Below are positions 27,347-35,800 of a DNA stretch of 39,053 nucleotides, one piece after another. Origin of the DNA: an uncultured Corynebacterium sp. (GTDB taxonomy: Bacteria > Actinomycetota > Actinomycetes > Mycobacteriales > Mycobacteriaceae). Position 1 is the first letter of the stretch; the number at the start of each line of letters is the position of its first letter. The translations under genes were made by a program, and so were the position numbers. The DNA lies in the NCBI RefSeq assembly GCF_947253065.1, contig NZ_CAMXWS010000019.1:1-39053 (forward strand), given 5' to 3'. The notes under the pieces were generated by a model. That model searched no databases. It saw only the letters and a list, made by a program, of their open reading frames with translations, and was not told the origin of the DNA.

Positions 27347-28336
27347 ATCGGAAAGTTTTTCAAGGCAGTGGTGATTACCGCAGCTGTCGGCGTAGCGGCT
27401 GCTGGTTGCTCGGCAACAGGTGGGGCGCCACGCAATGATGGCTCTTCAGGCACCGCCGGTGGGGTAGATACCCCGCGTTATGTGGTGGCCATGGTCACTC
27501 ACGGTGCGCCGGGCGATACCTACTGGGATCTCGTCCGTAAGGGTGCGGAAGACGCAGCGAAGAAGGACAATATTGAGCTGCGCTACTCATCCGACCCGCA
27601 GGCACCGAACCAAGCCAACCTGGTCCGATCGGCCGTGGACTCGAAGGTCGATGGCATTGCAGTGACCATGCCGAATGCGGAGGCGATCGGTCCCGCGGCG
27701 CAGAATGCTGTGGATGCTGGCATTCCCACGGTCGGATTGAATGCCGGTATGGAGGAATACACCAAATACGGCATGACTGGCTTCTTCGGGCAGGACGAGA
27801 CGATCGCGGGCACGACCGCCGGTGAGCGCCTGAAGGAAGAAGGCAAGTCCAAGGTGCTGTGTGTGATTCACGAGCAGGGCAATTCCTCCCAGGAAGCACG
27901 CTGTGATGGTGTGAAGCAAGGCCTTGATGGTGGCACTGTCGAGTTGCTCTATGTCAACGGCCAGGACCTGACATCGGTGCAGTCGACGATTTCGTCGAAG
28001 CTCAGCCAGGACCGTAGTTTCGACACCGTTTTCGCGCTCCAGGCCCCGGTGGCCATGCGTGCGACTGAGTCGGTAAAGCAGTCTGGTTCGGAAGCACAGG
28101 TGGTCACATTTGATACCAACTCTGAGCTTGTTGATGCGATTGCGGATGGCCGCGTTGCATGGGCAGTGGACCAGCAGCCATACCTGCAGGGCTACCTGGC
28201 GGTTGATTCGCTGTGGGTGGCTAAGCGCAATGGCGGCACCTTTGGTGGTGGCCAACCGGTGTTTACCGGGCCGAGCTTTGTGGATTCCACCAATGTGGAC
28301 GATGTCGCGGAGGCGGCGAAGGCAGGGCTGCGATGA
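27338..28336 (+). CDS. Sugar ABC importer substrate-binding lipoprotein (FrcB/RbsB type)
   Basis: This 332-aa extracytoplasmic protein has a lipoprotein signal peptide (basic start, hydrophobic core, lipobox AAGC, Cys24). The body is a periplasmic-binding-protein type 1 fold: YVVAMVTHGAPGDTYWDLVRKGAEDAAKK, then VDGIAVTMPNAEAIGPAAQNAVDAGIPTVGLN, ending with the hinge region VAWAVDQQPYLQGYLAVDSLW. This class binds ribose, fructose, inositol and similar small sugars; the actual ligand is not readable. The GTG at 27338 is chosen because it gives the signal peptide. It overlaps the permease gene by four bases. Confidence 0.9.
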   Translation: MLKIGKFFKAVVITAAVGVAAAGCSATGGAPRNDGSSGTAGGVDTPRYVVAMVTHGAPGDTYWDLVRKGAEDAAKKDNIELRYSSDPQAPNQANLVRSAVDSKVDGIAVTMPNAEAIGPAAQNAVDAGIPTVGLNAGMEEYTKYGMTGFFGQDETIAGTTAGERLKEEGKSKVLCVIHEQGNSSQEARCDGVKQGLDGGTVELLYVNGQDLTSVQSTISSKLSQDRSFDTVFALQAPVAMRATESVKQSGSEAQVVTFDTNSELVDAIADGRVAWAVDQQPYLQGYLAVDSLWVAKRNGGTFGGGQPVFTGPSFVDSTNVDDVAEAAKAGLR

Positions 28337-29412
28337 GCACAGCCACACCACAGTCTGATAATTCAACGACAGCGCACGTCTCACCGCAGGACACTTCACC
28401 CGATGACCGGCTGCGCACCCACACTGGATTCGCCAAGCTGATCCGCCGCCCGGAGCTAGCCAGCTTGCTCGGCTTCCTGGTCATCTTGGCGCTGTTCCTG
28501 GCTGTCGCACCAGCATTCCGCTCGTTTGAGGCAATGGCGACGATCCTTTATGCCAGCTCCACGCTCGGCATTGTCGCGCTCGCCGTTGGCCTGCTCATGA
28601 TCGGCGGCGAATTCGATCTGTCCTCAGGTGTTGCTGTGACCACAGCGGCATTGGCAGCGACGATGCTCAATTACAACCTGCACTTGAACTCGTGGGTCGG
28701 TGCGGGCATCGCGCTGGTCATCTCGCTATCTATCGGTGCGCTTAACGGCATTTTGGTCTCACGCACCGGTATTGACAGCTTCCTCATCACGCTCGCCGCA
28801 TTCCTCATGTTGCAAGGCCTCAACTTGGCAGTGACCAAGCTGGTTACTGGTCAGGTGGCCACGCCGACGATCGCGGATATGGAGGGCTTCCCGTCCGCAC
28901 GCGTGTTCTTCGCCGGGTCTTTCCACATCGGTGATGTGCGCATCAGCGTCACTGTTATTTGGTGGTTGCTGTTCGTGGCTATCGCCTCGTTCGTGCTGTT
29001 TCGCACCAAATTCGGTAACTGGATCACCGCTGTCGGTGGTGACAAGGAAGCAGCACGCGCTGTCGGCGTCCCTGTCAACCGTGTGAAGATCGCTCTGTTC
29101 ATGACAGTCGGTTTCGCCGCCTGGTTCGTGGGCATGCACACCCTGTTCGCCTTCGACTCGATTCAGGCTGGCCAGGGCGTGGGCAATGAGTTCCTCTACA
29201 TCATCGCCGCAGTCATCGGTGGCTGCGCAATGAAAGGCGGACGCGGCACCGCGATTGGCACGATGATCGGTGCGCTGATCTTCGGCATGACCAATCAGGG
29301 CATCGTCTACGCCGGTTGGAATCCGGATTGGTTCAAATTCTTCCTCGGCGCGATGCTTCTCTTTGCAGTGTTCACCAACACGTCTTTCGCCAACATCACG
29401 AAGGGGCGGTAG
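28333..29412 (+). CDS. Sugar ABC importer permease (FrcC/RbsC type)
   Basis: This 359-aa membrane protein has a polar 45-residue N-terminus, then about nine hydrophobic segments in the BPD_transp_2 pattern. Characteristic pieces are IGGEFDLSSGVAVTTAALAA, LNGILVSRTGIDSFLITLAA and the late VIGGCAMKGGRGTAIGTMIGAL, the usual family signature near the ATPase contact. It overlaps the binding-protein gene (ATGA) and is followed three bases later by the ATPase. Two copies would form the channel. Confidence 0.93.
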   Translation: MSTATPQSDNSTTAHVSPQDTSPDDRLRTHTGFAKLIRRPELASLLGFLVILALFLAVAPAFRSFEAMATILYASSTLGIVALAVGLLMIGGEFDLSSGVAVTTAALAATMLNYNLHLNSWVGAGIALVISLSIGALNGILVSRTGIDSFLITLAAFLMLQGLNLAVTKLVTGQVATPTIADMEGFPSARVFFAGSFHIGDVRISVTVIWWLLFVAIASFVLFRTKFGNWITAVGGDKEAARAVGVPVNRVKIALFMTVGFAAWFVGMHTLFAFDSIQAGQGVGNEFLYIIAAVIGGCAMKGGRGTAIGTMIGALIFGMTNQGIVYAGWNPDWFKFFLGAMLLFAVFTNTSFANITKGR

Positions 29413-29415
29413 GTC

Positions 29416-30174
29416 ATGGCGATCATTGAATTGCGCGACATCACCAAGTCATACGGCAGCTTCGATGCCCTCCGCGGCGTCAACCTGAATATCAATGCCG
29501 GCGAAGTCACCTGCGTGCTCGGCGATAACGGCGCGGGCAAGTCCACGCTGATCAAGATCCTTGCGGGTTTGCACGAGCCGACGGAGGGGGAGCTGCTTAT
29601 CGACGATGAGTCGGTGACCTTCTCTTCACCCCGTGATGCGCTAGATGCAGGCATTGCGACGGTGTACCAGAACCTCGCCATTGTTGATGAGCTGAGCGTG
29701 TGGCGGAACTTCTTCCTGGGTCAGGAGCTGACCGGTGCATTCGGGATGCTCAAACAGGAGGAAATGAAGCGTATCTGCTCGGAGCAGCTGCTTGAGATGG
29801 GCATTGATATCCCCGATGTGAATGTTGAGGCCGGCAACCTGTCAGGTGGTCAACGCCAGGTGGTCGCCATTGCCCGCGCGGTGTACTTCGGTGCTCGTGT
29901 GGTCGTCCTGGATGAGCCCACTGCTGCACTCGGTGTGAAGCAATCCGGCGTGGTGCTGAAGTTCATCGCCGAAGCTCGTGACCGTGGTGTGGCCGTCGTG
30001 TTCGTCACCCACAACCCGCACCACGCCCACCTGGTCGGCGACCACTTCACAATTCTGAAGCTCGGCCGCCAAGAACTCGACGCCAGCCGCGACCAGGTCA
30101 CCCTTGATGAGCTCACCCGTGAGATGTCCGGCGGCGCCGAGCTTGAAGCACTCAGCCACGAGCTGAATAGCTAG
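29416..30174 (+). CDS. Sugar ABC importer ATPase, single-domain (FrcA type)
   Basis: This 252-aa ATPase has one ABC domain: Walker A GDNGAGKST, Q-loop VYQNLAIVDELSVWRNFFLG, signature LSGGQRQVVAIARAV, Walker B VVVLDEPTAALG and the switch histidine in FVTHNPHH. Ribose-type ATPases (RbsA) are usually double, about 500 aa. This one is half-size, as in the fructose importer FrcA, so two copies are needed. It ends the three-gene operon and a large hairpin follows its stop codon. Confidence 0.93.
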   Translation: MAIIELRDITKSYGSFDALRGVNLNINAGEVTCVLGDNGAGKSTLIKILAGLHEPTEGELLIDDESVTFSSPRDALDAGIATVYQNLAIVDELSVWRNFFLGQELTGAFGMLKQEEMKRICSEQLLEMGIDIPDVNVEAGNLSGGQRQVVAIARAVYFGARVVVLDEPTAALGVKQSGVVLKFIAEARDRGVAVVFVTHNPHHAHLVGDHFTILKLGRQELDASRDQVTLDELTREMSGGAELEALSHELNS

Positions 30175-30210
30175 GAGCAGCTGGCAATCACCCGCCAGCT
30201 GCTATTCAGC
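30162..30210. terminator. Large hairpin between convergent importer and restriction genes
   Basis: GCTGAATAGC (30162-30171) is the exact complement of GCTATTCAGC (30201-30210), and AGCAGCTGGC (30176-30185) pairs with GCCAGCTGCT (30194-30203) around an eight-base loop. The two stems share the bases at 30201-30203, so one long bulged stem forms. It covers the 3' ends of both convergent genes (stops at 30172-30174 and 30202-30204). It probably works in both directions, though there is no clear U-run. Confidence 0.65.
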
Positions 30211-33042
30211 ACTCGTCATCTTCGAGTAATTCGCGAACAGCAATTCCTGCCGCTGACGTTCCGTAGTCAGTCGACGCGCTGCACCGAAAGCCTTATCCAC
30301 TTCTCGGTCCAGCTCATTATGCGCCTTGATCAGCGCCGGATCCATCGCCAACGGGTTGTAGTGCTCCGCCAACGACCGTTCCGGATGCAACTCCCGCGCC
30401 GCCAACACCTTCTTCCCAGCATCAATGATCCGCTGTCGCGTCTTGTCATCGAGCTCGGGGACGGGGAGGGTGTTCCATGTCAACGTATTTGCGAAGTTCA
30501 GGTCCGACTTCAAACGGCCACCAACCGCACGCTGCCACGTGATGAACATCGAGGAGGAAATCAGTCCAAAAAGCAGCCCGTCTGGATCAGCAGCGGTGTA
30601 GACCTTGTCGCCGGCGATGACATCAGGGGAAAGATGCGCTGCTGTGTAGAAAAGACGTGTTTCTGACACAACACGCGGGATGCCTACGTAGGGGACGCTA
30701 GGTTGGTGATTCTCTTGGAACAAATACGGAGTTGCAGCCGAATTTTGGGTCGCCTTCTTTTTGCTAGCGAGACGCATGACTCGTACAGCTTCTATCCGAG
30801 TCTTCAAAATTTCTGATCTTCCAATGTCGGCTGGGTCGAAACTTTCTGCCATCCACAAGCACCATCGGTCGAGTCCCCGAATGAGTTCACGTCCCATGCG
30901 GAAAGGCCTTAGATACTTGGCTGCGACTGGATCAGCCGCAACTGCTTCATACTCTGCAGCTTCTACGATCAAGTTACCGCCATCGGTTGGTTTCGAACCG
31001 AAGCGAGCTGGTGGAATGTCTGCCAGTGGTTTTGTGCGTTTACGTACAAGAACGTTTGGACCGTCAATCAGGTAGGCATTAATACCGTGCTCGACTGGTT
31101 GCTCAACAGCCTCACCACGAATGTCGGGGTAGTCCCAAAGACGCTGCTTGACACCGCGATCGCGGGTGAAACCAACGATCACGCAGTGAACCGCGGCTTT
31201 GCCGGGAGCTTCGGAATCCCATTGGAATGTGCGGTGGGCGAACTTGATTCGCCAGCCTTCGCGCATGAGAGGGCCGAAGAGTGCGGGGACTGGCTGGCCT
31301 TGAGTGATGGAGTTCGTGGTTACGTAGGCGAACTCGCCTTGGCGTTCTTCTAGCAGTGTCTTTGTCTGGGCGTGCCATCCGGTGACGTAATCCAGGTAAC
31401 CGTCGTAGTCTTTGCCCCAAACTCGTTTCATGTCCTCGGTCTGTTCGGCGGTCTTGGTGTATTGACCGATGAAAGGAGGGTTGCCGAAGACGTACGTCAT
31501 ACCGCTGGTCTTCGGGAGGATTTCACGCCAATCGACTTGGAGGGCGTTGGCGTGGATGATGTGGGCGGTGACGGTGATGGGGAGGCGTTCGGGGGCGAGG
31601 CCAACGCGGTCGGCGAGTTCGCGGTTGGCTTGGTGGTCGACGAGGAACATGGCGGTCTCCGCGATGCGGGCGGGCCACCAGTTCAACTCGATCCCGTGGA
31701 ACTGGCTGATGGAAAGCTTCTGCTCCCACGAGATGTCCAAGGCCATGTCTGATTGGCCTTCGCGTTCACGGATAGCCATGATCACGTCGGTCTCAATCTT
31801 GCGGAGCTCACGGTACGCAACGATGAGGAAGTTGCCGGAACCACATGCGGGATCGCAGAACACCATGTCAGCCAGGCTGTCACGGAACTGACGTAGCTTT
31901 GCCACGGGCGTGGACTTTGCGCGGATGAGCCGGTCAGCCTCCTCACGCAGCTCGTCGAGGAAGAGAGGACCGATGGTCTTCAGAATGTTCTTCTCACTCG
32001 TGTAATGCTCACCATCGCCACGGCGAGCTTCCTTCGACTTCACCAGCTGGAACATCGAGCCGAAAATTGCCGGGCTGATCTGAGTCCACTGGAAGCGACA
32101 TGCGTTGAGTAGCGCATCGCGCATATCCGGGGTGAAGAACTGCGTGGGCATCGTCTCCGCGAAGATTGCACCGTTGACGTACGGGAAGCGCGCCAATGAG
32201 TCGGGCACGCGGCGCCGGGAAGACTCTGGGGTATTGAGGACCTCAAACAATGCGGCGAGCTGGCTGCCGAGGTTCTCACTATTCGTGTGCTCCAGAACGA
32301 AGCGATAAAACAGGTCCTGCTCCCACAAGCCAGCATCATCGCCGAAGAGGAGGAACAATAGGCGAGTGAGGTACATCGACGTTTCTTGAATCGCCGCATC
32401 CTCATCTTCAGGATTCGTCGGGGCAGCATCGCCGACATTCTCATCGACCTCGTCGCCCACCATCGCGGTGAACAAATCAGCCATCAGCTGGGACGCCTTG
32501 ATGGAAGCCTCTGCCTGCTCCTCAACCGTCGTGTCGTCCTCGTAGCCAGCGAGGAATTTCAGCTGGTCCACATAGTCAGTTACTTCGGCAAGCTGAAAAG
32601 TGACATCGAAACGCTTCTCGGGAGCGCCAAGTCGTACGAGCCGGAATGACTCGAAATCACTCGCAATGATGTACCTCGGCTGCTCAGCATCCTTGATCGT
32701 GCCGCCGAGTAGATAGTCCCGTGCCTGGTCAACCGCAACCTGAAGATCAACACCGGGCTTCTTCGCCTCACCGATGACTACACCGGGCCAGAACAGGTCG
32801 ATATAACCGGACTGCCCGGTAGAAGCACGCAACGCGTCTTGCTCAAAAAGATCCATACGGGACGCGGCGATGCCAAAACATTCGAAAAGCTCAGCCCAAA
32901 AGGACTGAGCATATTTCTTCTCTAATGCGCCCTGGCCAACAGATTCCCAATCATCAAGGCGGTTACGCCAGCGGGTCTTGAACTGGTCCAGGTTTCGGCG
33001 CATCGTAGCGCGGTCAAGACGGAGGGCAGTCGCAGAAGTCAC
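30202..33042 (-). CDS. MmeI-family single-chain restriction-modification enzyme (type IIL)
   Basis: This 946-aa protein combines DNA cutting and adenine methylation in one chain. Residues 81-94, IDLFWPGVVIGEAK, give the nuclease triad D82-x9-E92-x-K94, the spacing known for MmeI. A helical connector follows to about 345. The N6-adenine methyltransferase domain carries motif I DPACGSGNF (397-405) and motif IV NPPF (521-524). A target-recognition region spans about 620-870 (with WCLWM, VPYVGIPRVVSETRLFY and SSSMFITWQRAVGGRLKSDLNF), then a helical C-terminus. Length fits the family (about 900-950 aa). The recognition site is not readable. The GTG start at 33042 has purine-rich GGTGGATGG immediately before it. 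No separate methylase or specificity gene is nearby. Confidence 0.88.
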   Translation of the reverse strand: MTSATALRLDRATMRRNLDQFKTRWRNRLDDWESVGQGALEKKYAQSFWAELFECFGIAASRMDLFEQDALRASTGQSGYIDLFWPGVVIGEAKKPGVDLQVAVDQARDYLLGGTIKDAEQPRYIIASDFESFRLVRLGAPEKRFDVTFQLAEVTDYVDQLKFLAGYEDDTTVEEQAEASIKASQLMADLFTAMVGDEVDENVGDAAPTNPEDEDAAIQETSMYLTRLLFLLFGDDAGLWEQDLFYRFVLEHTNSENLGSQLAALFEVLNTPESSRRRVPDSLARFPYVNGAIFAETMPTQFFTPDMRDALLNACRFQWTQISPAIFGSMFQLVKSKEARRGDGEHYTSEKNILKTIGPLFLDELREEADRLIRAKSTPVAKLRQFRDSLADMVFCDPACGSGNFLIVAYRELRKIETDVIMAIREREGQSDMALDISWEQKLSISQFHGIELNWWPARIAETAMFLVDHQANRELADRVGLAPERLPITVTAHIIHANALQVDWREILPKTSGMTYVFGNPPFIGQYTKTAEQTEDMKRVWGKDYDGYLDYVTGWHAQTKTLLEERQGEFAYVTTNSITQGQPVPALFGPLMREGWRIKFAHRTFQWDSEAPGKAAVHCVIVGFTRDRGVKQRLWDYPDIRGEAVEQPVEHGINAYLIDGPNVLVRKRTKPLADIPPARFGSKPTDGGNLIVEAAEYEAVAADPVAAKYLRPFRMGRELIRGLDRWCLWMAESFDPADIGRSEILKTRIEAVRVMRLASKKKATQNSAATPYLFQENHQPSVPYVGIPRVVSETRLFYTAAHLSPDVIAGDKVYTAADPDGLLFGLISSSMFITWQRAVGGRLKSDLNFANTLTWNTLPVPELDDKTRQRIIDAGKKVLAARELHPERSLAEHYNPLAMDPALIKAHNELDREVDKAFGAARRLTTERQRQELLFANYSKMTSAE

Positions 33043-33054
33043 CCATCCACCATA

Positions 33055-33088
33055 GACCGAGAATCAGGTGTTCAGGCCTGACTCGGTC
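33055..33088. terminator. Strong hairpin between YbjN gene and restriction gene
   Basis: GACCGAG (33055-33061) pairs with CTCGGTC (33082-33088) and TCAGG (33064-33068) pairs with CCTGA (33077-33081), 12 pairs with an AA bulge. It lies between the stop of the minus-strand YbjN gene and the GTG of the restriction gene. A second small stem CGAGC/GCTCG (33088-33092/33097-33101) is next to it. Neither side has a strong U-run on the minus strand, so it may attenuate rather than end transcription into the restriction gene. Confidence 0.55.
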
Positions 33089-33106
33089 GAGCTACTGCTC
33101 GTTGTT

Positions 33107-33574
33107 TTACTCGGTGCGTTGTTCCTTGAGCTCTTCCTGCGCCTTGGTGATCTGCTCGACGAGGGCGACCATGGCGTTGTGGGCGCTGACAACGGAGTCG
33201 ACGGAGGAGCTGAAGGCGGAGCGAAGCTGTTCGTCGGTCATGCCGGCGGCGACGGACTGTTCGGCTTCGGTGCGCACGACAATGTTCTCGTCGCGGTTGC
33301 CGATAATTGCGCGGGCGCCGATGAGGGTGGAATTGACCTCGTTGGCAGCGAGGTAATACGTCGCATCGGGGGAGTCGGCGGCAGTGTCAGTCACGGAATC
33401 CGCGCGGACAATGAACACGGAATCAAGCAGGACGACCATTAACTGAAGGTCCTCATGAGTGCCGTGGGCGGCGCGACCACTGACATCGGCAGTGATGGAT
33501 ACGCCGGCCTGGGTCGCGGCGTCGACAATGCGGTCAATCGTCACCTGACTGGTGGTGGAAGTCTGTTCACTCAT
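33107..33574 (-). CDS. YbjN domain-containing protein (copy 2)
   Basis: This 155-aa protein is acidic, with no signal peptide or membrane helix. The sequence fits the YbjN/bacterial sensory-transduction-regulator family as I recognise it: an N-terminal VTIDRIVDAATQAGVS helix, a beta sheet with LQLMVVLLDSVFIVRADS, NEVNSTLIGARAIIG, then a long C-terminal helix with many Glu/Lys (VEQITKAQEELKEQRTE). Molecular function is not established; YbjN folds resemble secretion chaperones. Its ATG abuts the stop codon of the preceding YbjN gene with no gap. Confidence 0.7.
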   Translation of the reverse strand: MSEQTSTTSQVTIDRIVDAATQAGVSITADVSGRAAHGTHEDLQLMVVLLDSVFIVRADSVTDTAADSPDATYYLAANEVNSTLIGARAIIGNRDENIVVRTEAEQSVAAGMTDEQLRSAFSSSVDSVVSAHNAMVALVEQITKAQEELKEQRTE

Positions 33575-34048
33575 TTAATTCTCCTCCCAAGTCACAGCAG
33601 TCGGGAACGTCTCAGCCAAGTAGCTGAATGCCTGCAGCGTCGAATGGATCGAGGTGATGATGAAGGCGCCGAGTTGATTCGTCGACAAGCCCTTGCTCAC
33701 ATCAAGCGTGCGGATACCAGTAATAGCCAGGGTGTTCTCTTCGCTCTGGAAGAAACGCAACGTCGGCGTGAAGTGCGACTGGTTGTACTCATTCGTCGAA
33801 TACAGCAGGGAAGAGACATCCTCCGGGGCGAACTCGCCACGCCAGACAGATTCAAAGATGAGCTTGCCGTCTTCAAAAGTGAACACCATTGCGGCGTTGA
33901 CGAATCCGGTGCGCACAACCGGTTCTTCCAGGCGGTACTCAAGGCCCTCGCCATCCAGGACGGTGGCGATATCCCCAAGTGTCACCTCGCGGACAATATC
34001 TGCTTCCGGATCCGTCGCGGGGACGGATTGATCATTAGGTGTGGTCAT
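33575..34048 (-). CDS. YbjN domain-containing protein (copy 1)
   Basis: This 157-aa protein starts at the ATG at 34048 (MTTPNDQSVPATD); the frame is open further upstream but without a good start. It contains VTLGDIATVLDGEGLEYRLE, a strand pair AAMVFTFEDGKLIFESVWRG, then YNQSHFTPTLRFFQ and NQLGAFIITSIHSTLQAFSYLAETFP, typical of actinobacterial YbjN proteins. It is the first of two adjacent, diverged YbjN genes on the minus strand, divergent from the pyr operon. A pair suggests a heterodimer, but that is inference. Confidence 0.72.
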   Translation of the reverse strand: MTTPNDQSVPATDPEADIVREVTLGDIATVLDGEGLEYRLEEPVVRTGFVNAAMVFTFEDGKLIFESVWRGEFAPEDVSSLLYSTNEYNQSHFTPTLRFFQSEENTLAITGIRTLDVSKGLSTNQLGAFIITSIHSTLQAFSYLAETFPTAVTWEEN

Positions 34049-34195
34049 GCGCACCAGGCTACATACCGGTCGAATGAAGTGGTGCGTCCCCACGGTGACG
34101 TCGATAAGCGGTGCTCTGAAAACCTGCGATTGCATTCGTCCAAGCGTGACACGAAAAGTGATCTCTATTACTGATCGTCGCCGGGGGAGAAGTGC

Positions 34196-34201
34196 TAGGG
34201 T
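34196..34201 (+). promoter_or_regulatory. Candidate pyr operon promoter -10
   Basis: TAGGGT in AGTGCTAGGGTGGC fits an actinobacterial -10 and lies 82 bases before the pyrR start, leaving a leader of about 75 bases that would contain the PyrR-type hairpin. The rest of the 234-base divergent spacer (34049-34282) shows no gene. Confidence 0.45.
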
Positions 34202-34242
34202 GGCAAGCGTCTATCAAGCATAGGCAGGCTCTTAAAGAAGCA

Positions 34243-34278
34243 TCCTTTAAATTCCGCACAGAGAGGCGGGGAAGGAGG
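34243..34278 (+). promoter_or_regulatory. PyrR-binding-type RNA hairpin covering the pyrR ribosome site
   Basis: TCCTT (34243-34247) pairs with AAGGA (34272-34276), and CCGC (34254-34257) pairs with GCGG (34266-34269), with the terminal region ACAGAGAGGC. CAGAGAGGC and the outer TCCTTTAAA/AAGGA match the known Bacillus PyrR-binding loop as I remember it (core CCAGAGAGGCU). The 3' arm is the Shine-Dalgarno AAGGAGG, four bases before the ATG. PyrR bound to uridine nucleotides would lock the site, which fits the translational repression known in Mycobacterium. Confidence 0.82.
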
Positions 34279-34282
34279 TTCG

Positions 34283-34837
34283 ATGAGTGCTACTGAGTTG
34301 CTTGACGCTAGTGACGTCTCGCGCACCATTGCACGCATCGCGCACCAGATCATCGAGAAAACAGCTCTCGATTCTGACGGTGCTCCACCACTGATTATTT
34401 TGGGTATTCCGTCTGGCGGAGTGCCTTTGGCCCAACGCATCGCGGCCGCGATCGAGGAGTTTTCGGGGGTGAGCATTCCCGTTGGCAGTCTCGATGTGAC
34501 GCTGTACCGCGATGACCTTCGCGGACGTCCGCACCGCGCACTAGCCCCGACGGATATCCCCGGCAATATCAACGGCGCGACAATCATCCTCGTCGATGAT
34601 GTGTTGTTCTCCGGCCGCACCATCCGCGCGGCGCTTGATTCGCTGAGCGATATTGGTCGCCCGGAAGCAATCCAACTCGCAGTTCTCGTTGACCGCGGTC
34701 ACCGCTCGCTTCCGATCCGCGCTGACTACGTGGGCAAAAATATTCCGACGTCGCTTACCGAGGACGTGCGTGTCACTCTGACACCGCTTGATGAAAGAGA
34801 CGCTGTTCTCCTGGACAAAGAGGAGGACGCGAAATGA
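34283..34837 (+). CDS. pyrR: PyrR, pyrimidine operon regulator and uracil phosphoribosyltransferase
   Basis: This 184-aa protein senses uridine nucleotides and binds pyr mRNA; the family also converts uracil plus PRPP to UMP. The PRPP-binding motif is IILVDDVLFSGRT (101-113), and GIPSGGVPLAQRIA and DVTLYRDDLRGRP are family marks. GGAAGGAGG lies just before the ATG and is part of the hairpin at 34243-34278, so the gene probably regulates itself and the operon. Its last four bases overlap pyrB (ATGA). Confidence 0.97.
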   Translation: MSATELLDASDVSRTIARIAHQIIEKTALDSDGAPPLIILGIPSGGVPLAQRIAAAIEEFSGVSIPVGSLDVTLYRDDLRGRPHRALAPTDIPGNINGATIILVDDVLFSGRTIRAALDSLSDIGRPEAIQLAVLVDRGHRSLPIRADYVGKNIPTSLTEDVRVTLTPLDERDAVLLDKEEDAK

Positions 34838-35796
34838 AGCACCTGATCAGCATCGCGGACTTGAGCCGCGAAGAAATCATCGGCCTGATGGATGAGGCCG
34901 ACCGTTTCCGCGAGGCGCTCGACGGCAGGGAAATGAAGAAGCTGCCCACGTTGCGCGGACGGACGATCTTCACGCTGTTCTACGAAAATTCCACCCGCAC
35001 GCGCTCCTCGTTCGAGACAGCGGGCAAGTGGATGAGCGCGGACGTGATCAATGTTTCGGCATCGAGCTCATCCGTGAAGAAGGGCGAGTCCCTCAAGGAC
35101 ACGGCAAATACGTTGCGCTCCGTGGGCGCGGACGCGATCATCATGCGTCACCCGTCGTCCGGCGCACCGAATTTGCTGCGCGAATGGGTCCCCGGCGCCG
35201 CCATCATCAACGCAGGTGATGGTTCGCACCAGCACCCAACGCAAGCGCTTCTCGACGCGGTGACGATGCGCCAACACATCGGCGACGTCGCCGGCAAGAA
35301 GGTGCTCATCGTCGGTGACATCCTGCACTCGCGTGTTGCGCGATCCAATGTGGACCTGCTGTCCACGCTCGGCGCTGAAGTCGTGCTCATTGCACCGCCA
35401 ACGCTCATGCCCACTGGCGTGGAGTACTGGCCGTGCGAAATCGCCTACGACTTCGATGAAGCCCTGGCGGATGCGCGGAGTGAAAAGTCCGCGCCGATCG
35501 CGGCAGTGATGATGCTGCGCGTGCAAGCTGAACGTATGAATGGCGGGTTCTTCCCGTCCCACCGCGAGTACGCCACGCTGTACGGGCTTTCGCAGGATCG
35601 TGCGAACCTGCTTGGCGAAGACACCTTGATCATGCACCCAGGTCCGATGCTGCGTGGCATGGAGATCAACTTCGATGTCGCCGACCGTGAGAACACGGTG
35701 GTGCTCGACCAGGTCACCAACGGTGTGTACACCCGCATGGCTGTTTTGTTCACCCTGCTCGCTGGTAGCGATGACACGCTGGAAGGAAAGGAGTAG
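34834..35796 (+). CDS. pyrB: Aspartate carbamoyltransferase catalytic subunit
   Basis: This 320-aa enzyme joins carbamoyl phosphate and aspartate. The carbamoyl-phosphate site is YENSTRTRSSFE (STRTR 53-57); KKGESLKDT gives the 80s-loop lysine, HPTQALLD follows, and the aspartate-domain arginine lies in MMLRVQAERM. No pyrI-type regulatory gene is present, as is usual in actinobacteria. The start overlaps pyrR and pyrC begins four bases after its stop. Confidence 0.98.
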   Translation: MKHLISIADLSREEIIGLMDEADRFREALDGREMKKLPTLRGRTIFTLFYENSTRTRSSFETAGKWMSADVINVSASSSSVKKGESLKDTANTLRSVGADAIIMRHPSSGAPNLLREWVPGAAIINAGDGSHQHPTQALLDAVTMRQHIGDVAGKKVLIVGDILHSRVARSNVDLLSTLGAEVVLIAPPTLMPTGVEYWPCEIAYDFDEALADARSEKSAPIAAVMMLRVQAERMNGGFFPSHREYATLYGLSQDRANLLGEDTLIMHPGPMLRGMEINFDVADRENTVVLDQVTNGVYTRMAVLFTLLAGSDDTLEGKE

Positions 35797-35800
35797 GGCA

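Noticed and set aside
30202..34048. Phage or mobile island carrying the restriction gene
   Set aside because: No integrase, transposase, tRNA or direct repeats were seen at the edges; a variable slot is possible but a mobile element is not supported.
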